Below are positions 61,561-64,000 of a DNA stretch of 64,000 nt, piece after piece. Source of the DNA: Saccharothrix sp. HUAS TT1 (lineage in GTDB: Bacteria; Actinomycetota; Actinomycetes; Mycobacteriales; Pseudonocardiaceae). The stretch's first letter is position 1. Every line of letters starts with the position of its first letter. A program made the translations under genes and the position numbers. Where the stretch lies: positions 2,294,001 to 2,358,000 of the forward strand of contig NZ_CP160453.1 in the NCBI RefSeq assembly GCF_040744945.1, written 5' to 3'. Below the pieces are notes generated by a model that saw nothing but the letters and a program-made list of their open reading frames with translations, searched no databases and was not told the DNA's origin.

Positions 61561-62509
61561 CGGCCAGTTCCAGCGCCGCGCGCGCCATCGTCGCGGTCGC
61601 GTCCACATCGGACATCAGCAGCGGCACCGCGCGCACCGCGACGCCCGGCACGTCGCACCGGTCGCCGGTGTGCACGAGCCAGCCGTCCAGCACGCCCTTG
61701 TCGGTGGTCCTGCGCGACCCGTAGTACCGGCCGACGGCCTCGGCGGAGGTGTCGACGCCGATCGCCGACAGGCACGCGTCCGCCATCCCGCGCAGCGGCT
61801 TGCCGCCGATGATCGGCGACAGCCCCACCACGCCCGCCTCCGTCTTGCGCAGCGCGTCGCGCACACCGGGCACGCCGAGGATCGTGTTCACGCTCACCAC
61901 CGGGTTGGACGGCGCGATCAGCACCGCGTCGGCGTCGCGCAGCGCGTCCAGCACACCGGGCGCGGGCGTCGCCGTCTCCCCGCCGACCGACGCGAACGAG
62001 CGCGCGGGCAGCTGGGCCCGGTGCTTGACCCACCACTCCTGGAAGTGGATCGCCCGCTCGCCCCCGTCGCTCGTCACGACGACGTGCGTCTCCACCCGGT
62101 CGTCCGACATCGGCAGCAGCCGCACGCCGGGCTGCCAGCGGTGGCACAGGGCCTCGGTCACGGCCGACAGCGGGTAGCCCGCCCGCAGCATCCGGGTCCG
62201 CACCAGGTGCGTGGCGACGTCGCGGTCGCCGAGCCCGAACCACGACGGGTCGGCGCCGTAGGCCGCCAGCTCCTCCTTGACCGCCCACGTCTCGTCCGCG
62301 CGGCCCCAGCCGCGCTCGGCGTCGATGCCGCCACCGAGGGTGTACATGCAGGTGTCCAGGTCGGGGCAGATCCGCAACCCGTGCATCCACACGTCGTCAC
62401 CCGTGTTCACCACGGCGGTGATCTCGTGCCCGGGACCGGCCAGGAGGCTCTTCAGCCCGACCAGGAACCGCGCCCCGCCAACCCCGCCAACCAGTACGAC
62501 GACCTTCAC
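61544..62509 (-). CDS. fbiA: 2-phospho-L-lactate (phosphoenolpyruvyl) transferase FbiA
   Basis: A 321-residue CofD-like enzyme that joins the lactate or phosphoenolpyruvate moiety to Fo, making F420-0 or its dehydro form. Motifs: [78 protein letters not shown] and [14 protein letters not shown] 62509 has GGAGGA nine bases upstream. Co-transcribed with fbiB. Confidence 0.93.
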   Translation of the reverse strand: MKVVVLVGGVGGARFLVGLKSLLAGPGHEITAVVNTGDDVWMHGLRICPDLDTCMYTLGGGIDAERGWGRADETWAVKEELAAYGADPSWFGLGDRDVATHLVRTRMLRAGYPLSAVTEALCHRWQPGVRLLPMSDDRVETHVVVTSDGGERAIHFQEWWVKHRAQLPARSFASVGGETATPAPGVLDALRDADAVLIAPSNPVVSVNTILGVPGVRDALRKTEAGVVGLSPIIGGKPLRGMADACLSAIGVDTSAEAVGRYYGSRRTTDKGVLDGWLVHTGDRCDVPGVAVRAVPLLMSDVDATATMARAALELAGVDVG

Positions 62510-62533
62510 GGGCAGCCATCCTCCCACCAGGTG

Positions 62534-63280
62534 TCACTGCCAGAACAGGAAGGTGCCCTGCCCCTGGGCCGCCAGCCCCCGGTAGCCGCCGATCAGCTCG
62601 AACAGGGAGTAACCGGCCTCGAAGAACATCCGGCCGATGGTCGGGAACCCGATCAGGACCGCGAAGAGCGCGAACGGCGCCCACATCCGCGCCTTCGCGC
62701 CGAACTGGCGGGCCGAGTACGACATGTACGGCTCGATCGCGCCCCAGCCGTCGAGCCCGGGGATCGGCAGGATGTTCAGCACGAACGCGAGGATCTGCAC
62801 GGCCGCCAAGTACGACAAACCGGCGGCCAAACCCACGGGGGGCGTGAAAAGTATCACCGAGAGCGACAGGAGCACTCCGAGCAGCAGGTTGCTCAACGGC
62901 CCGGCCAGCGACACCAGCGATTCCACCCGCTTGTCGCGCAACGCGTGGTGGTTGATCCACACCGCGCCGCCGGGCAGCGGGATGCCGCCGAACGCGAGCA
63001 GCACGAGCGGCAGCACGATGCTGAAGACGGGGTCGGTGTAGCGGCGGATGTCGAGGGTCAGGTAGCCCTTGGCCCGCACCGCGTAGTCGCCGCCCCGGTA
63101 GGCCACGATCGCGTGGCCGAACTCGTGCAGGCACAGCGAAACGGCCCAGCCGCCCAGCACCAGCAGCACCGTGCCGGTGGTCCGCAGGGGGCCGTCGAAC
63201 AGGGTCAGCACGGCGCCCGCCACCGTCACCGCGAGCAGGCTGAGGAACAGTGGACTCGGTCGCACCGCTGATCGCTTCAC
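62534..63280 (-). CDS. Site-2 protease family (M50) zinc protease
   Basis: A 248-residue membrane metalloprotease with about six helices. The zinc motif HEFGH is in LCLHEFGHAIV and the third ligand Asp in NILPIPGLDGWGA. It cleaves proteins within the membrane; target unknown. GTG 63280. Upstream of fbiA on the same strand with 24 bases between, so it may be in the same operon. Start somewhat uncertain because its GGAGGG is very close to the GTG. Confidence 0.88.
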   Translation of the reverse strand: MKRSAVRPSPLFLSLLAVTVAGAVLTLFDGPLRTTGTVLLVLGGWAVSLCLHEFGHAIVAYRGGDYAVRAKGYLTLDIRRYTDPVFSIVLPLVLLAFGGIPLPGGAVWINHHALRDKRVESLVSLAGPLSNLLLGVLLSLSVILFTPPVGLAAGLSYLAAVQILAFVLNILPIPGLDGWGAIEPYMSYSARQFGAKARMWAPFALFAVLIGFPTIGRMFFEAGYSLFELIGGYRGLAAQGQGTFLFWQ

Positions 63281-63551
63281 CCCTCCAGTGTGACCTCCCC
63301 GATCCGGTGCCGGACAGGCCGTCCGCTGGGCCGTTCGCGCCGCCCGCATTGCTCGGCGCACCGCCTCAATCACCGTCTGTGCTGCTAGTCAAGGATTTTC
63401 CGGCCATCCGCGCGAATATCCCCCGTCCTGTGGACTCCGCTTGACCGCGTGTTGTGACACAGGTGTAATCACATCGGTGTCATTCGTCGTTGTGGGGACG
63501 GCGAGTGGTGTCCGCCAACCGGGGAGAGCGGAAGGCGAGGAGGCGGACTGA
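63281..63551 (+). promoter_or_regulatory. Divergent promoter region of S2P and whiB genes
   Basis: A 271-base gap. A sigma-70-like promoter TTGACC (63441-63446), 17-base spacer, TGTAAT (63464-63469) points right to whiB, giving a leader of about 75 bases. The segment GTGTTGTGACACAGGTGT around the spacer has short inverted and direct GTGT/ACAC motifs that could be operator sites. GAGGAGG lies before whiB. Confidence 0.5.
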
Positions 63552-63857
63552 ATGCAGGAATTCGACGGGGGTCGCATCGTGGGCGGGGACGTCCCGGCAT
63601 CGGAGCCGGTCGTGCTCGACCTGTTCGACGCGACCGATGAGCAGGACTGGCAGGAGCGCGCCCTGTGCGCGCAGACCGACCCCGAGGCGTTCTTCCCGGA
63701 GAAGGGCGGCTCGACCAGGGAGGCCAAGCGCATCTGCCTCGGTTGCGAGGTGCGCTCCGAATGCCTGGAGTACGCCCTGCAGCACGACGAGCGCTTCGGC
63801 ATTTGGGGCGGGCTGTCCGAGCGTGAGCGGAGGAAGCTCAAAAAGCGCGCGGTGTGA
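63552..63857 (+). CDS. WhiB-family redox-sensing regulator (WhiB2/WhmD type)
   Basis: A 101-residue iron-sulfur regulator. Cysteines C39, C62, C65 and C71 (CX22CXXCX5C) bind a 4Fe-4S cluster; GIWGG is the turn and RERRKLKKR the C-terminal DNA-binding part. Position beside fbiA and length match mycobacterial WhiB2, which works in septation. ATG 63552 with GAGGAGG. The N-terminus is slightly longer than in some homologues. Confidence 0.93.
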   Translation: MQEFDGGRIVGGDVPASEPVVLDLFDATDEQDWQERALCAQTDPEAFFPEKGGSTREAKRICLGCEVRSECLEYALQHDERFGIWGGLSERERRKLKKRAV

Positions 63858-63927
63858 TCGCTCCCGCGCGCGCTCTGGCTTACCGTGGTCGTCCCACGGC
63901 GTAGTCGGAGCGACCTAGGAGCGGCAC

Positions 63928-64000
63928 TTGACGAGCGGGGCCACTCCGCGGCTGCGCACCGCGCCGGTGTTGGCGGTGCTGGTCTGCCACGACGGCGACC
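63928..64000 (+). CDS. Start of a probable glycosyltransferase (cut by window)
   Basis: Only 24 codons: LTSGATPRLRTAPVLAVLVCHDGD. The VLAVLVCHDGD segment fits the first strand of GT2 transferases that lie beside whiB2 in actinobacteria. TTG 63928 has TAGGAG six bases upstream. The rest lies outside the window, so family and length are unproven. Confidence 0.5.
   Translation, partial: MTSGATPRLRTAPVLAVLVCHDGD

Noticed and set aside
1..64000. tRNA or rRNA genes
   Set aside because: No cloverleaf-like segment or conserved rRNA stretch was noticed; a covariance-model scan would be decisive but could not be run.

Overview
The window is very GC-rich, densely packed actinobacterial DNA. PE/PPE/EspG and WXG-type secretion substrates, coenzyme F420 genes, arabinogalactan-linker genes, a WhiB regulator and many GTG starts point to a Pseudonocardiaceae-type actinomycete (Saccharothrix, Lentzea or Actinosynnema-like). 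The genus is an inference. As I remember the mycobacterial map, the backbone follows the Mycobacterium tuberculosis Rv3303c-Rv3260c segment in order: lpdA, accA3, maf, accE5/accD5, birA, a PH-domain protein, purK/purE, fadE25, an LCP protein, rmlD, wbbL, manB, fbiB/fbiA, whiB2. Accessory genes are inserted between these markers.

Layout. 1-2 kb: quinone reductase LpdA and a gamma-glutamylcyclotransferase. 2.0-3.1 kb: a palindromic array of 22-bp repeats, split by a gene for an AbiEi/DUF559-type nuclease. 3.1-6.3 kb: PE, PPE, EspG and a DUF3558-like lipoprotein. 6.3-9.9 kb: GNAT, HAD and DUF1707 genes and the acyl-CoA carboxylase alpha subunit. 10-15.4 kb: hypothetical genes, a dicarboxylate symporter, Maf, AccE and AccD5. 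15.6-22.3 kb: one rightward, tightly coupled run of BirA, PH protein, HMG-CoA lyase, CbiZ, YbaB, WXG100 protein, a large TNT-type toxin and its probable immunity protein. 22.3-26.2 kb: a two-component system, HisN and two GtrA proteins. 26.3-30.1 kb: an ECF sigma factor fused to its own membrane anchor and extracellular region, a degenerate GGDEF-like protein and a secreted lectin. 30.4-32.7 kb: a GntR/ABC transporter operon with an operator palindrome. 32.8-38.7 kb: purK, purE, fadE25, an SH3-like secreted protein, a VanZ-RDD protein, DoxX and a TIGR03089 protein. 38.8-53.9 kb: cell-envelope genes (two LCP ligases, rmlB, rmlD, six glycosyltransferases including WbbL) mixed with an Imm1-like orphan, a trypsin-co-occurring-domain protein and a DUF4396 gene behind a CsoR-like palindrome. 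53.9-57.8 kb: a bacterial NACHT (NLR-like) NTPase and an AlkA-type glycosylase lying between wbbL and manB. 57.9-64 kb: GDP-mannose pyrophosphorylase, Nudix, FbiB, FbiA, a site-2 protease, WhiB and the start of another glycosyltransferase.

How the genes work together. The wbbL/rmlB/rmlD/manB/LCP set would supply dTDP-rhamnose, GDP-mannose and the arabinogalactan linker and attach polymers to peptidoglycan. AccA3, AccD5, AccE and BirA form an acyl-CoA carboxylase with its biotinylating enzyme. FbiA and FbiB complete F420. The T7SS substrates, TNT toxin/immunity pair, NACHT protein, Imm1-like gene and DUF559 nuclease are conflict or defence functions placed between housekeeping blocks.

The most unusual feature is a family of degenerate 22-bp repeats in palindromic arrays between convergent genes (about 2.02-3.12, 10.66-10.79 and 59.52-59.67 kb). 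In one of them a nuclease-like gene occupies the centre of the palindrome and its last codons lie inside the repeat. I saw no rRNA, tRNA, CRISPR array or insertion sequence. No gene-free stretch exceeds about 280 bases.
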